In this document: positions 23,885-36,487 of the stretch, piece by piece
Layout: each line of letters starts with the position of its first letter
Numbering within the stretch: position 1 is the first letter of the stretch
DNA from: Anthoceros angustus
Lineage: Eukaryota; Streptophyta; Anthocerotopsida; Anthocerotales; Anthocerotaceae
Direction: 5' to 3'
Length of the DNA: 64,000 bases
Assembly (NCBI GenBank): GCA_010909165.1
Contig: MU008154.1
Location: forward strand, 1,353,478 to 1,417,477
The notes under the pieces: model-generated
What the model was told of the DNA's origin: nothing
The model's input: the letters and a program-made list of their open reading frames with translations, nothing else
The model's database searches: none
Made by a program: the position numbers and the translations under genes

Positions 23885-26298
23885 TCAGGATTTCACGGGA
23901 GTCCTATGTCTTTGAGGACTGGCATCAGTCGGTTGCAGTGGTGAATTCGCAAACCTCACGCGCTGCTGGACTCGCTGCTTGATAGCGGGAGACCTCAAGG
24001 CCCCTTCAGCTGTCGAACACAAACAACCCGTGTCAGGTCAGTTTGTATGTGGTGGGGTGGACCCACCATAACAACAAAACAAGGCTAGCGAGCGGATGCG
24101 GATACCTTGCCACTCCCAAACAGTTCTGGATTCCCCTTTGATCAGCTTTGGATACTGATCTATACGAGAGTCTTCGTTCACCAAGCGCTCAACCTTTTAC
24201 AACGTAAACGACATGAGAAGTTGGCTACACAAGGCTATGGAATTTGCCTATAGGAAACCGGGCCAAAACTCGTACCTCACTCCAAAGACGACGATTCTTC
24301 CTCTCTTTGACCGACAATAAATGATCTCTGAGTCGAGAAGCTACCACCCATGGCACATGTTCTCGACCATCTGCATTCAATGCCTTGTCCTCCAGCTCCT
24401 CACATACCTGGTCAATTCAGATGATGACAGTTCGGTTCACATGCACCACATCCCCCTGAACACATTTGACGAGCCCTGACATCGCACCTGTACGTAGACT
24501 GCTAATGCCCGCGATGCAGTTTGCCACCTCCAGATCAACTTCAAGGTGATGGAGGAGCCAAAGATGACCTAGAACGAATCACAAGAAAAATACTTCCTGG
24601 ATCAGGTCCCGTGGGTCACCATGCGTTAGGCGTCAGACAACCGTGAAAAGGCACACACCACCCTCAAGGTGACTGAGTAAGCTGACAACTAAACTCAAAC
24701 TCAACTGGACTCACCAACGGAGAAAGAGCTATGAGGTAAAGAATATTGCGCCAAATCCACTCCCTAAGCCAACAGTCAAAAGGTTTGTATCTCTCCACCA
24801 AGTCACTGGGACACTGGAGTTGTTCTATCCTGAGATAAAAGCACGGTTATGGAAAATATGATCAGACATGACTGTATCTCAAGGGGTTCTCCTGCCAAAA
24901 GCATAGTCTGTCCAGCTAAACACAAATTGGCTGCAGCCATCGCTCATGATCACTTCTCCCAGCTGCGAAACCTTCTCCAAGAACAATACTAACCCAGCCT
25001 TGGTTCGTGTGATCAGCACGTTCTTGATCTCATTGAAAGCTCGACTTTGGACTAGTGACAAGCTCTTCTCATCCAAATCAACCTCTTGCTTCGTTATCTC
25101 TAAGAGCTCATCTTTTGGAATCTGCACAACTACAGCAGTCACGTTAGCATTGAAATCTTTCGGGCAGGAGGCTGGTTGGCTGTGTGGTATAGGTGCTGCT
25201 GTACTAGGCGTTCACTCACGTCCCCAGGCAACTATCGTCTCATACATTTCCTGCATTTGGCTAACCTATTTGAAGGGAAGTCTTGCCTGTCCAAAGGATC
25301 ACAATGCAACAATCAAGGGTCCAGTGTGGAGCCACACCCATGCGCTCCCAAATCCATCACAAAGGGCCTGGGCGTGCTGCTTGCAGACAAAGTCTTGAAT
25401 GAAACCGACCTGCAGGCATGGTCCAGATGCGGTCAGTAAGTCCCCTGACAGAACACAGTGAGCCATCAAGAGGTTCTTCAGCTCACAACCAAACTGGAAC
25501 CGACAACTACGGTTGGAGGAGCAATGTACCAGTTTCTGAGCATTTCGGTCAATCTGAGAATCAGGAACACACACCCTCCCCTGTCTCCTGTATCCTGGCA
25601 GACACTGCAGCTTTTGGTCTGAGCAGACGCCATGCTCTGGGCACGGAATGCATTCACCTGCACACAAAAGCTTGTCAGAACCGCACGAAAAGTTGGAGCT
25701 GATGAGCTGATCCATCAAACCACCTTCAGACAGCCGGAAACCTACCCCTCCCGTGTGGAGTGCAGAAAGGCTTGAAGAAATCAGAGATCCAGCCGATGAC
25801 GGAAAACCCGACGGTGGCAACCGCTGCTGCAATCACTAGAATAGCCACGATCTGCAGAATCTGCTCCTTCAAAGAAAGAGCCTCATCCCCCGAATTGATG
25901 CGACCATGGCTCTGTTGCTTCTTCTTCTGACGGCCTGACGGGGTGTCCTCCCTGTCTAGCATCCCTCGTCGTCTGTGAGAATGCCTGAATGGAGCTGACG
26001 AACAACACCGCAGCACACCCCTTGCTGAACTAGCACCAACAATGGAAACAGGTGAAATGGTAGATTTATGGCCTTCCCACTTCAGCTTGTCTGGAGGCGG
26101 AGACAAACGATCCTCAGCGGGCTCGAGTTCTCTGAACCTACGGCCCCTGCGGGTTAGGCCTGAAGTCCAGATGGCGTTTGCAGGATCAAATCCGAGAACA
26201 GAAGGGGAATTCTTTCTTCTGCTTCGACTTCGTATGGATCCTGCCTCTCTGGTCATTTGGTAGCTGGAAATAGAATCTTCCACAAGCTTCTTTTTCAT
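23885..26298 (-). CDS. Man1/Src1 C-terminal (MSC) domain inner nuclear membrane protein, 8 exons, one apparent frameshift
   Basis: Exons (minus): 26298-25530, 25409-25338, 25121-24994, 24829-24715, 24568-24488, 24407-24276, 24193-24106, 24009-23885; all junctions GT-AG and in phase; about 500 aa. The N-terminus is basic with no LEM domain seen. TM1 lies at about residues 145-170 (ILQIVAILVIAAAVATVGFS). A cysteine-rich lumenal block follows (CIPCPEHGVCSDQKLQCLPG). TM2 spans exons 4-5 (YLIALSPL / VIFGSSITL). The C-terminal winged-helix-like part has VPWVVASRLRDHLL and VNEDSRIDQYPKLIKGE. This is the layout of Man1/Src1/Heh-type nuclear envelope proteins. Near 25745 the frame shifts by one base inside gggaggggtagg between the first TM and the cysteine block; no intron fits there, so it is either a sequence error or a real lesion. 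The gene is divergent with PPAN, with 248 bp between start codons. Confidence 0.85.
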
Positions 26299-26546
26299 TG
26301 GGAGGTTGTTCACACCAGTGCTGATAATTCATCCATCACTCTCTTACGGGATGATGCTTCACAGCGAACCTTTCCTTCTCCTTGGCTTTCACGATTTGCT
26401 CTTGCTGCAACGCCCGACGAGGTTGGTTTTAGGTTATCTCCACGGAGGTTTAGGTCAACGAAGAGCTCTACATAGTCTGCGAAGTTGGGCGCTTGAATTC
26501 CTCGAAACCCAACAAGCTTTGATCGTGCCCGTGTTTCATCTTTGTA
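26299..26546. promoter_or_regulatory. Bidirectional promoter region between MSC and PPAN genes
   Basis: 248 bp separate the ATG of the minus-strand MSC gene (26298) from the ATG of the plus-strand PPAN gene (26547), so both must be driven from this interval. No unambiguous TATA box is seen. The interval is duplicated upstream of the second PPAN copy (about 30456-30703) with few changes. Confidence 0.6.
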
Positions 26547-28903
26547 ATGGCGCGTACAAGAAGAGTATGTTGCGAATTCTGCTTCCTGGGCTTGTCGACT
26601 CTCCTACAATTCCAGCTCCCTAGGGTTGGCACAGAGCGATCCTCTCACTACTGAGCTACCTTCTGAGTTGGTATGTTGATCCTGTTGTGCAGAAAAAGAA
26701 GCGCACTCAGGACCAGCTTCGGGACACTCAGGCTCCAAATCCGACTGACAAGACGGTCCCCAAAAGTTTTGTCTTGGCAAGGGGAAAGATTCCGCATCTT
26801 CTCAGACAGCTGCGTCAGGACCTTCGGAAATTGATGATGCCCAACACAGCTCTAAACCTCAAAGTTCGTTTTCGTCATTCTGACTCTCGTGTTTTGATGG
26901 ATTGTGTGCTATGGGACACCGCTTTGGGACACTTCGAATTTTGACTGTGGTTTCCGGTGGAAGCAGGAGTCGAACAAGAACAACTTGAAGGATTTTGTGC
27001 ATGTGGCCGGTCCTCTAGGAGTGTCTCATTTTATGATCCTGTCATGCACCAAGGAGGCGCCGTATCTGCGGGTGGCAAGAGCTCCACATGGTCCCACGCT
27101 GACCTTCAAGATTCATTCCTACTCGTTGGCAGCAGATGTTGCCAATGCCCAAATTAGGCCCAGGGCCCCTCCTGCCATTTTCAAGACCACTCCTCTGGTA
27201 TGTGTCTCCTGGAATGAGGGTGTTTGATGGTGGATTGTTGCCGATGTTGATGGTGACCGAAGTTTTATTTCTTAATTGGAAGAGTTAGTTTGCGTCCATG
27301 CACACTTGTTGAAGTGGGCTGCTCTTGTAGGTAGTGCTCAATGGCTTTAAGTCGGACGTGGAGCAGTTGAAGCTTGTTACCATCATGTTCCAGAACCTGT
27401 TCCCGCCTATTGACATTCGAACTGTAAACTTTCTGGCCACCACTGTATCAGAAGCATGCAGCAGCTCCAAGTTTTTGTGCTCAAACCCTTTTCTTACTAG
27501 ATACTGGATGCAGGTCAAACTGGCAACCTGCCAGAGGGTGTTGCTTCTGAACTACGATGAGGAAACGAGATGCATAGATTTCCGACACTATTCCATATCG
27601 GCTCAACCTGTGGGGGTGACTCGCACCGTCCGGAAACTTGTCCAGAGGAAATCTATTCCCAATCTGAGCGGGATGAGTGACATCAGTGAGTTTCTCACAA
27701 AGTAAGGTGTCTTTCTTTGCTCCTCTTGATGATGGATACAGGATAGGGGCCTGTATGGTAACAGAGCTGAGCTCGGAGGCAGCTTCCAAGCAACATGAGT
27801 CTTTGCTGGACTTGCAGATCATGACACCTTCTTCAGAGATCACTTAACACGTGTGTCCTTTTGGGTCAGGGATTGAAGTATTATGGATAGCATAGTAATA
27901 GTGTTGTTTAACTGTCATAAAGAGTCAATGTGGTGGTTTGTCATAGAATAGTTGAAACCTGTGCAGGCCAGGGTACGGCTCTGAGAGTGAGGCAGAAGAT
28001 GAAGCAGCAAGAGTAATTCTTCCTGATCACTACGGAAAAGGAAATGTTCCTTCCAACAAAAGTGCGGTGAAGCTCCATGAGATTGGTCCTCGGATGACCC
28101 TTCAATTGGTCAAGGTTGAAGAGGGTCTTTGTGCAGGAGCAGTCATGTTTCACGAATATGGTATGCCTTGCTCTCCTGCTGTGATCTGTATGCTCGCTTG
28201 TTCCGGCATGACTGAATTATTTTGGTCCTGTATAATATTTTTTGTAAACAGTCAAAAAGACATCCGAAGAAATTGCTGCACTACGGGATGCTGTGGAGAA
28301 AAGGGAAGCTCTTCGCAAGCAGCGAAAGGCAGAACAAGAGGCCAATGTGAAGCGAAAGGAGTAAGTTTCTCATCTTTTTCGTTTGTTTCTGGAAATAACG
28401 TTGAGCAAACATTCTTATTACGAGGTTGTAACACTATTTCATCTCAAATGCTCAGATTAGAGAGGCAAAAGCGGAAAAGGAAGAAGCCAGACTACAATGA
28501 GCCAGAACAGAAGGAAGCGGAGGAGGATGTTGATGAAGCTGATGCTGAGGCTGAGGCTGATTCCGAAAATGAGGCTCAGAAAGTGGACGACGAGGAAGAT
28601 GACGATGCAGAATGGTACCGCAAGGAAGTTGGGCAGGAACCAGATGAAGGTAATCTGCAGCTTTCTGTTGTCAGTTCTTGTCCTGACCAGCTGGATCTGC
28701 TTGGTTTGATGTCTTCACTCATACGTGCAGGCTTTGTGGCTGGAGCAAGGCCGAATGGGACCTTCTCAAATCGGTTTGGTAGGAGAGGTAGAGGTGGACG
28801 GGGTAGAGGTGGAAGGGGCAGGGGCAGGGGCGGGGGACGTCGAAGCGAAGGCGAACACAAGCGTTCAAGAACCGACAATGGGCGGAATCACCGTACTCAG
28901 TAG
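26547..28903 (+). CDS. PPAN: Peter Pan/SSF1-like Brix-domain ribosome biogenesis factor, 9 exons
   Basis: Exons: 26547-26564, 26693-26863, 26967-27197, 27331-27423, 27514-27701, 27967-28160, 28252-28360, 28456-28649, 28731-28903. They join in phase to 456 codons plus stop. The first exon codes only MARTRR. The Brix domain covers roughly residues 25-300, with PKSFVLARGKIPHLLRQLRQ, LKDFVHVAGPLGVSHFMILS, TLTFKIHSYSLAADVANAQ and IDFRHYSISAQPVGVTRTVR. A coiled, basic segment (exon 7) and an acidic segment (exon 8) follow. The tail is an RGG-rich stretch (GRGGRGRGGRGRGRGGGRR). Yeast Ssf1/Ssf2 and plant/animal Peter Pan act in nucleolar 27S pre-rRNA processing for the 60S subunit. All splice sites are canonical and no lesion was found, so this is the functional copy. 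Confidence 0.95.
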
Positions 28904-29280
28904 GCAGACTGATTAATTTGTAATCACACCCGAGGCGGGCATCTCTCCGCCCGGCCAGTTGTCCATTTTTTGTACTTCAACCTAGCAAGCCCTCTTTGTA
29001 CCATCTCTTATGTGAAAGAGCCAGCGTATCGGTTGCAACTCTACTGCTGAAGATTCGAGCGGACAAACGGAATCACAAGAGTGCTAGTACTCAAGAGCTT
29101 AAAGAACAGCAGAATCCGCTTGACAAAACGTCTGCGCGACTCAACCTACCGTTGCAATTCACACAATAGTGCAACAAGACGATTTACTGTCACATGATCA
29201 AATGACATGTGGCCGTTCCTAATCAATGTTCCAAAACATCTGCCAAAATTTCATCCAACAGGTACAGAAGACTGCACCCT

Positions 29281-30093
29281 CTACCGCTTCTTCGACACTC
29301 CGACAGTTCTTCCACGTCTTCCAGTGGTCTTCGTGTGTTGTCCACGCACGCGCAGGCCCCAGTAGTGGCGAAGACCACGGTGATTCCTGCACATAGTATA
29401 ACGACCATAACACAATGAACAAACCATAATCCAACGTACATGGATTACTAAAACATTAAACAATCAAGCATCACAGGGAGGCACAATTCGGTCCATAGGA
29501 TTGCAGGAAACTGACCTGATCTTCTTGAGGCGCTCCAGGTCATCCCTGAGCTTCATGTCCAGAGCGTTGGACACCACCTGAGAGTATCGGCCGTCCTTGT
29601 GGTCCTTCTTCCTGTTGAGGAACCAGTCGGGAATTTTGAACTGCCTGGGGTTACCGACAATAACCATGAGGCTCTCCAATTCAGCCGCTGTGAGTTCACC
29701 AGCCCTGCAGAAATGAGCCAAGTGAGCTGAGAAGTACAAGACATCGAATTCCTGTACAGAGTGCTACACGGCGAGGGCACCATAGATCTGAAACCCTACT
29801 CCACAACCAGCGTCACTCGCTGCCTGATCAACCCCTCACCTCTTGCTCATGTCCACATCCGCCTTCTTGCAGACGAGATTGGCGAATCGCCGCCCCACTC
29901 CCTTGATAGAGGTCAGGGCAAACATAATCTTCTGTCTTCCATCAACGTTCGTGTTCAGCACACGAAGGATGTGCTGGAAATCTTCATTCGAAACCAGAGA
30001 CTGAGACGGCCAGCAGGGCGTTAGCGCACAGCACAATGGCACAGAAAACAAGATCACCTCACAGACTTCATTCACAGACGCGGCACGCACCAT
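29281..30093 (-). CDS. RPS18: 40S ribosomal protein S18 (uS13), copy 1, 4 exons
   Basis: Exons (minus): 30093-30091 (the ATG alone), 30000-29840, 29704-29516, 29386-29281. They join to 152 aa, exactly the eukaryotic RPS18 length. The protein runs from [20 protein letters not shown] through [20 protein letters not shown] to the C-terminal [20 protein letters not shown] and KKR. uS13 sits in the head of the 40S subunit and contacts P-site tRNA and the 60S bridge. The first intron follows the start codon directly (ATG/gtgcgt). The gene converges on PPAN (stop at 28903). Confidence 0.96.
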
Positions 30094-30181
30094 CTTGTCC
30101 GGGGGCTGGCAGGGACGCGAAACCGCTGCAGATCCGAGAACGCGGATTCTGTTGTTTTTTTAGGTCTTGAGTATTGGCACT

Positions 30182-30455
30182 CCTTGTTGAACTAGCACCA
30201 ACAATGGAAACAGGTGAGATGGTAGATTTACGGCCTTCCCACTTCAGCTTGTCTGGAGGCGGAGACAAACGATCCTCAGCGGGCTCGAGTGCTCTGAACC
30301 TACGGCCCCTGCGGATTAGGCCTGAAGTCCAGATGGCCTCTGCAGGATCAAATCCGAGAACAGAAGGGGAAGGTTTGCTTCTGCTTCGACTTGGGATCCT
30401 GCCTCTCTGGTCATTTGGTAGCTGGAAATAGAATCTCCCACAAGCTTCTTTTCAT
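30182..30455 (-). pseudogene. Truncated 5' fragment of the MSC-domain gene
   Basis: Homologous to the first 90 or so codons of the MSC gene. It retains the ATG (30455-30453) but lost one A in the following lysine run, shifting the frame at once, and has a further 4-base loss near 30391. It stops before the membrane segment because the duplication breakpoint lies at 30182. It cannot encode a membrane protein. Confidence 0.88.
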
Positions 30456-30703
30456 TTGGAGGTTGTTCACACCAGCTCTGATAATACATTCAGCTCTCTC
30501 TCACGGGATGATGCTTCACAGCGAACCTTTCCTTCTCCTTGGATTTCACGATTTGCTCTTGCTGCAACGCCCGACGAGGTTGGTTTTAGGTTATCTCCAC
30601 GGAGGTTTAGATCAACGAAGAGCGCTACATAGTCTGCGAAGTTGGGCACTTGAATTCCTCGAAACCCAACAAGCTTTGATCGTGCCCGTGTTTCATCTTT
30701 GTA

Positions 30704-33017
30704 ATGGCGCGTACAAGAAGAGTATGTTGCGAATTCTGCCTCCCGGGCTTGTCAATTCTCCTACAATTCCAGCTCCCTAGGGTTGGCACAGAGCGATCCC
30801 CTCACTACTGAGCTACCTTCTGAGTTGGTATTTTGATCCTGTTGTGCAGAACAAGAAGCGCACTCGGGACCAGCTTTGGGACACTCAGGCTCCAAATCCG
30901 ACTGACAAGACGGTCCCCAAAAGTTTTGTCTTGGCAAGGGGGAAGATTCCGCATCTCCTCGGACGGCTGCTTCAGGACCTCCGGGAATTAATGATGCCCA
31001 ACACAGCTCTAAACCTCAAAGTTCGTTTTCGTCATTCTGACTCTCGTGTTTTGATGGATTGTGTGCTATGGGACACCGCTTTGGGACACTTCGAATTTTG
31101 ACTGTGGTTTCCGGTGGAAGCAGGAGTCGAACAAGAACAACTTGAAGGATTTTGTGCATGTGGCCGGTCCTCTAGGAGTGTCTCATTTTATGATTCTGTC
31201 ATGCACCAAGGAGGCACCGTATCTGCGGGTGGCAAGAGCTCCACATGGTCCCACGCTGACCTTCAAGATTCATTCCTACTCGTTGGCTGCAGATGTTGCC
31301 AATGCCCAAATTAGGCCCAGGGCCCCTCCTGCCATTTTCAAGACCACTCCTCTGGTATGTGTCTCCTGGAATGAGGGTGTTTGATGGTGGATTGTTGCCG
31401 ATGTTGATGGTGAACGGAAGTTTTATGGCGGAATTGGAAGAGCTAGTTTTCGTCCATCCACACTTGTTAAGTGGGCTACTCTTGTAGGTAGTGCTCAATG
31501 GCTTTAAGTCGGACGTGGAGCAGTTGAAGCTTGTTGCCATCTTGTTTCAGAACCTGTTCCCGCCTATTGACATTCGAACTGTAAACTTTCTGGCCACCAC
31601 TGTATCAGAAGCATACAGCAGCTCCAAGTTTTTGTGCTCAAACCCCTTTCTGACTAGATACTGGATGCAGGTCAAATTGGCAACCTGCCAGAGAGTGTTG
31701 CTTCTGAACTACGATGAGGAAATGAGATGCATAGATTTCCGACACTATTCCATATCGGCTCAACCTGTGGGGGTGACTCGCACCGTCCGGAAACTTGTCC
31801 AGAGGAAATCTATTCCCAATCTGAGCGGGACGAGTGACATCAGTGAGTTTCTCACAAAGTAAGGTGTCTTTCTTTGCCCCTCTTGATGATGGATACAGGA
31901 TAGGGGCCTGTATGGTAACAGAGCTGCGCTCGGAGGCAGCTTCCAAGCAACATGAGTCTTTGCTGGACTTGCAGATCATGACACCTTCTTCAGAGATCAC
32001 TTAACACGTGTGTCCTTTTGGGTCAGGGATTGAAGTATTATGGATAGCATAGTAATAGTGTTGTTTTACTGTCATAAAGAGTCAATGTGGTGGTTTCTCA
32101 TAGAGTAGTTGAAACCTGTGCAGGCCAGGGTACGGCTCTGAGAGTGACGGTGAAGCTCCATGAGATTGGTCCTCGGATGACCCTTTAATTGGTCAAGGTT
32201 GAAGAGGGTCTTTGTGCAGGAGCAGTCTTGTTTCATGAATATGGTATGCCTCACTCTCCTGCTGTGATCTGTATGCTTGTTCCGGCATGACTGAATAACT
32301 TTGGTCCTGTATAATATTTTTGGTAAAGATCAAAAAGACTTCCGAAGAAATTGCTGCACTACGGGATGCTGTGGAGAAAAGGGAAGCTCTTCGCAAGCAG
32401 CGGAAGGCAGAACGAGAGGCCAATGTGAAGCGATACGAGTAAGTTTCTTATCTTTTTCGTTTGTTTCTGGAAATAACGTTGAGCAAACATTCCTATTACG
32501 ATGTTGTAACACCATTTCATCTCAAATGCACAGATTAGAGAGGCAAAAGCGGAAAAGGAAGAAGCCAAACTACAAGACTCAGAAAGTGGACGACGAGGAA
32601 GAAGAAGATGCAGAATGGTACCGCAAGGAAGTTGGGCAGGAACCAGATGAAGGTAATCTGCAGCTTTCTGTTGTCAGTTCTTGTCTTGACCAGCTGGAGC
32701 TGCTTGGTTGATGGTTTTCACTCGTACATGTAGGTTTGGTGGCTGGAGCCAGGCCGAATGGAACCTTCTCAAATCGGTTTGGTAGGAGAGGAATAGGTGG
32801 AAGGGGTGGAGGTGCAAGGGGTGGAGGTGGGAGGGGTAGTGGTGGAAGGGGTAGAGGTGGAAGGGGTAGTGGTGGAAGGGGTAGTGATGGAAGGGGTGGA
32901 GGTGGAAGGGGTGGTAATGGAAGGGGTAGTGGTGGAGGGCAGGAGCGGGGGACGTAGAAGCGAAGGCGAGCATAAGCGTCCAAGGCTGACAATGGGCGGA
33001 ATCACCGCACGCAGTAG
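30704..33017 (+). pseudogene. PPAN/SSF1 copy 2, disabled
   Basis: Exons 1-5 are intact (30704-30721, 30850-31020, 31124-31354, 31488-31580, 31671-31858). Exon 6 has lost 74 bp, corresponding to 27991-28064 of copy 1, which shifts the frame into a TGA at 32161-32163. Downstream a CAA codon has become TAA (near 32186), the exon 7 acceptor has lost its cag, and exon 8 lacks much of the acidic stretch. The last exon carries an expanded glycine/arginine minisatellite. A translated product would end within the Brix domain. Confidence 0.92.
32790..32945 (+). repeat. GGX-coding minisatellite expansion in PPAN copy 2
   Basis: About nine irregular 15-18 bp units of the type ggtggaaggggtagtggt lie where copy 1 has only a short RGG stretch. 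The array arose after the duplication and lies downstream of the premature stops, so it is not under coding constraint as part of PPAN. Confidence 0.9.
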
Positions 33018-33385
33018 GCAGACTGATCAATTTCCAATCACACCCGTGGCGGGCAGCTCTCCGCCCGGCCGGTTGTCCATTTTTGTACTTCAACCTAGCA
33101 AGCCCCTCTTTGTATCATCGCTTATAGTAAAGAGCCAGCGTAACTCTACTACTGAAAATCCAAGCGGACAAACAGAATCACAAGAGTGCTGACACTCAAG
33201 AATTTAAAGAAGAACAGAATCCGCTTGACAAAACGTCTGCGCGACTCAGCCTACCATTGCAATTCACACAATGGTGCAACAACACGTTTTACTGTCACAT
33301 GATCAAATGACATGTGGCCGTTCCTAATCAATGTTCCAAAACATCTGCCAAAATTTCATCCAACAGGTACAGAAGACTGCACCCT

Positions 33386-34198
<813 letters not shown>

Positions 34199-34249
34199 CT
34201 TGTCCGGGGTCTGCCGGGGACGCGAAGCCGCTGCAGATCCGAGGACGCA

Positions 34250-34561
34250 CCGCAGAAAGCAGCTGGCAGCGGCAGCAAAGGGGTTCGCTACAGAGAGAGA
34301 AGGAGAAAATATACGAAGAAACCCTAACAGAGAGAGGCTGGCAAGGAGTAATCGGGTAACCAGCCTAAGACAAGAGGGAGTATATATAGACTCTATTTGA
34401 CGAGCCCTCGGTATCAGATATGGTGAACCCATCGTTTCTCTCGGTATATTCTGGTTAGGGTTTGTGAAAACCCTAACGAGACGATACCGAGAGACGATGG
34501 GTTCAGAAACTGTGTCGAGACATACTGAAGAGGCGATTTTGAAGGTCCGTCGGCACAGGAT
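34250..34561. promoter_or_regulatory. Divergent promoter region of RPS18 copy 2 and SCAI, with telo-boxes
   Basis: 363 bp separate the two start codons. A TATA-like tatatata lies at 34380-34387, about midway. Telo-box motifs (aaaccctaa) occur at 34319-34327 and, as an inverted pair, at about 34455-34476. Telo-boxes are established promoter motifs of plant ribosomal-protein genes. Which gene each motif serves cannot be told from sequence. Confidence 0.6.
34425..34504. repeat. Near-perfect 38-bp inverted repeat (hairpin) with telo-boxes at its centre
   Basis: The left arm 34425-34463 (gaacccatcgtttctctcgg onward to ttagggttt) and the right arm 34467-34504 (aaaaccctaacgagacgata onward to gatgggttc) are reverse complements with about four mismatches or gaps and a 3-base spacer. 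The arms meet at two opposed telo-boxes. Confidence 0.9.
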
Positions 34562-36487
34562 ATGGCGTACCCTGCCGGAGCTTCCGGCATCACACCAATA
34601 GAGGAATACCGCGCCCTGGTGGACAAGGCATATAGCAAGTTTTCTCGGCTGCGGGAGTTTCCTCCTTATGGGCGGAACAAATGGGAGTTTTATTTTCACA
34701 AGGCTTTTCAAATCTACTCCAGGCTATGGAGATTTCAGCAAGAGAACCGGCAGAAGCTGGTGGACTCTGGGTTGAAGAGGTGGGAGATAGGCGAGATTGC
34801 TTCCCGGATCGGGCAGCTATACCACAGCTACTATTTGCGGACCAGCGAAGCTACTTTCCTGTGCGAGTCCTACATCTTTTACGAGGCCATTTTGCACCGG
34901 GAGTACTTCAAGGAGACGGGGAAAGATCTGACATTGGCCAACAAGCAGCTGCGTTATTATGCCCGCTTCATCGTCATATGCTTGTTGTTGAACAAGCGGG
35001 ATGCTGTGCAGAATCTGGTGAAGCAGCTGCGCGCTCTGGTGGAGGAGTACTCTGCCGCCTTTCAGGGTAGCGATGGTAAGGAGTGGAAGATCGTGTATCA
35101 GGAGATTGCCAGGTTTCTGAAGGCCGATGCTCCGTGTGAGAATACTCGGCCTTTGAGGTATAGCTTGTTGCTGGACCCGCACCCAAGCTCGTTGCCGTCG
35201 CCTGTGAGCTTGGAAGGACTGGAGCCGCTGAAGTTGCAGGATGCGGTTCTTGCTAGCTATTATCATAATGAGGTGAGGTTCAGCGAGCTGACGCTGGATA
35301 CCTTCAGGATGCTGCAGGCCATAGAATGGGAGCCGAGCGGTGCGTTCTATCGGATGAGGAACTTGGATGCGGCTAATGCCTCAGCTTCGAACGGGACCTT
35401 GCCTCCTCCGCACAGGGTGGATGACATCACTGATCCCAGTTTGCCTGCGAATCCGCACAAGTATATTCTCTACCGTCCGACTGTACCACAGCTCCTGATT
35501 GTACTAGCTACAGCTGTGGAGGAGCTCTCATCCAATTCTATCCTCCTCCTCTACTTGTCGGCTTCTGGAAAGGCAGCGAAAGGGTCTGCTTCGCACCCGA
35601 CGTCTTTTTCGAACTCCTCGAGCAGCTTGAGTAATTTGTCACACGATGTCGTCGCTGAGGAGGTTGTGGTTGAGCGGAAGGATGTGGCTGAGAACAGGGA
35701 TAGCCACGTGAAGGGAGCTGCTGCGGGCGGTTTGGTTGACGGGATATGGCTCGGGTCACGTAGAAATCCTTCCCTGAACTATCTGTACCCCAGTGATATT
35801 CTCCCCTTCACAAGGAGGCCTCTGTTTGTCATCATCGACAGTGACAACAGTTCTGTTTTTGAGAAAATCAACGGCGAGGAGAGAGGAGAACCGGCCTTGC
35901 TACTGCTGTCTCCTACCATCCAACCTTCTGATGACAGAGGATCATTGGCATCTTCACTTGGGAGCGGGAGTCTGTTCACCTTCTTTCTCACTGCACCCCT
36001 GCTGGCTTTCTTACGGCTTCTGGGCATCTCCATCGGTCAATTGTCACAGGCCACGTACGAACAATTGGAGAAGACTATTCAATCTGTGTTTGCCGAGTGG
36101 GGAGAGATTCTTGCAACGTCGACAAGCATCAATATCCTGTGGGCTCGTATCCTGCTAGACCCTTTCCTCAGGCAGCTGGTTCTCAGGTTTGTCTTCTGTC
36201 GAGCTTGTTTCTCCCTGCATACAAGTTCTCGGGACGGGCCTGAATACATTCCCCGATGTCTGCCACCATTGCCGGAGGAGTTGATACCCCGCTCGAACGC
36301 TGTGGAAGCTGGCTTGTTGGAACTATCCCAGAGTCTTGGAATGGCAGAGCAATTCACGTTTTCCGCGGCCACTGAGGCAGATCCAGCACCGGGCCCAGCT
36401 GTTGCCAGCAATGGAAGTATGGCAGAGGATCAGATGATTGAAAAGAAGTTGTCTGACCTTGGAGTAACCAGGAAGGACGTAAGATAG
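34562..36487 (+). CDS. SCAI homologue (SCAI/UPF0682 family), intronless
   Basis: A single open frame of 641 aa starting [20 protein letters not shown]. Family landmarks: [20 protein letters not shown] near residue 34; [20 protein letters not shown]; the central [40 protein letters not shown]; and a hydrophobic [20 protein letters not shown]. The C-terminus is [20 protein letters not shown] followed by an acidic-basic tail. Animal SCAI is a nuclear cofactor that represses MRTF/SRF transcription and works in 53BP1-linked double-strand break repair. Plants have conserved homologues of poorly known role. The length and end-to-end conservation of motifs indicate a functional gene. It diverges from RPS18 copy 2. 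Confidence 0.93.
   Translation: MAYPAGASGITPIEEYRALVDKAYSKFSRLREFPPYGRNKWEFYFHKAFQIYSRLWRFQQENRQKLVDSGLKRWEIGEIASRIGQLYHSYYLRTSEATFLCESYIFYEAILHREYFKETGKDLTLANKQLRYYARFIVICLLLNKRDAVQNLVKQLRALVEEYSAAFQGSDGKEWKIVYQEIARFLKADAPCENTRPLRYSLLLDPHPSSLPSPVSLEGLEPLKLQDAVLASYYHNEVRFSELTLDTFRMLQAIEWEPSGAFYRMRNLDAANASASNGTLPPPHRVDDITDPSLPANPHKYILYRPTVPQLLIVLATAVEELSSNSILLLYLSASGKAAKGSASHPTSFSNSSSSLSNLSHDVVAEEVVVERKDVAENRDSHVKGAAAGGLVDGIWLGSRRNPSLNYLYPSDILPFTRRPLFVIIDSDNSSVFEKINGEERGEPALLLLSPTIQPSDDRGSLASSLGSGSLFTFFLTAPLLAFLRLLGISIGQLSQATYEQLEKTIQSVFAEWGEILATSTSINILWARILLDPFLRQLVLRFVFCRACFSLHTSSRDGPEYIPRCLPPLPEELIPRSNAVEAGLLELSQSLGMAEQFTFSAATEADPAPGPAVASNGSMAEDQMIEKKLSDLGVTRKDVR

Larger units (their letters stand above)
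26020..30142. repeat. Tandem segmental duplication, copy 1 (4.1 kb)
   Basis: This segment (5' part of the MSC gene, the divergent promoter, PPAN and RPS18) is repeated directly at 30182-34249. The offset is 4157 bp in PPAN exons 2 and 3 and 4105 bp in RPS18; the difference comes from deletions in PPAN copy 2. The junction sequence at 30143-30181 (a T-rich stretch, then ggtcttgagtattggcac) belongs to neither copy. Confidence 0.95.
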
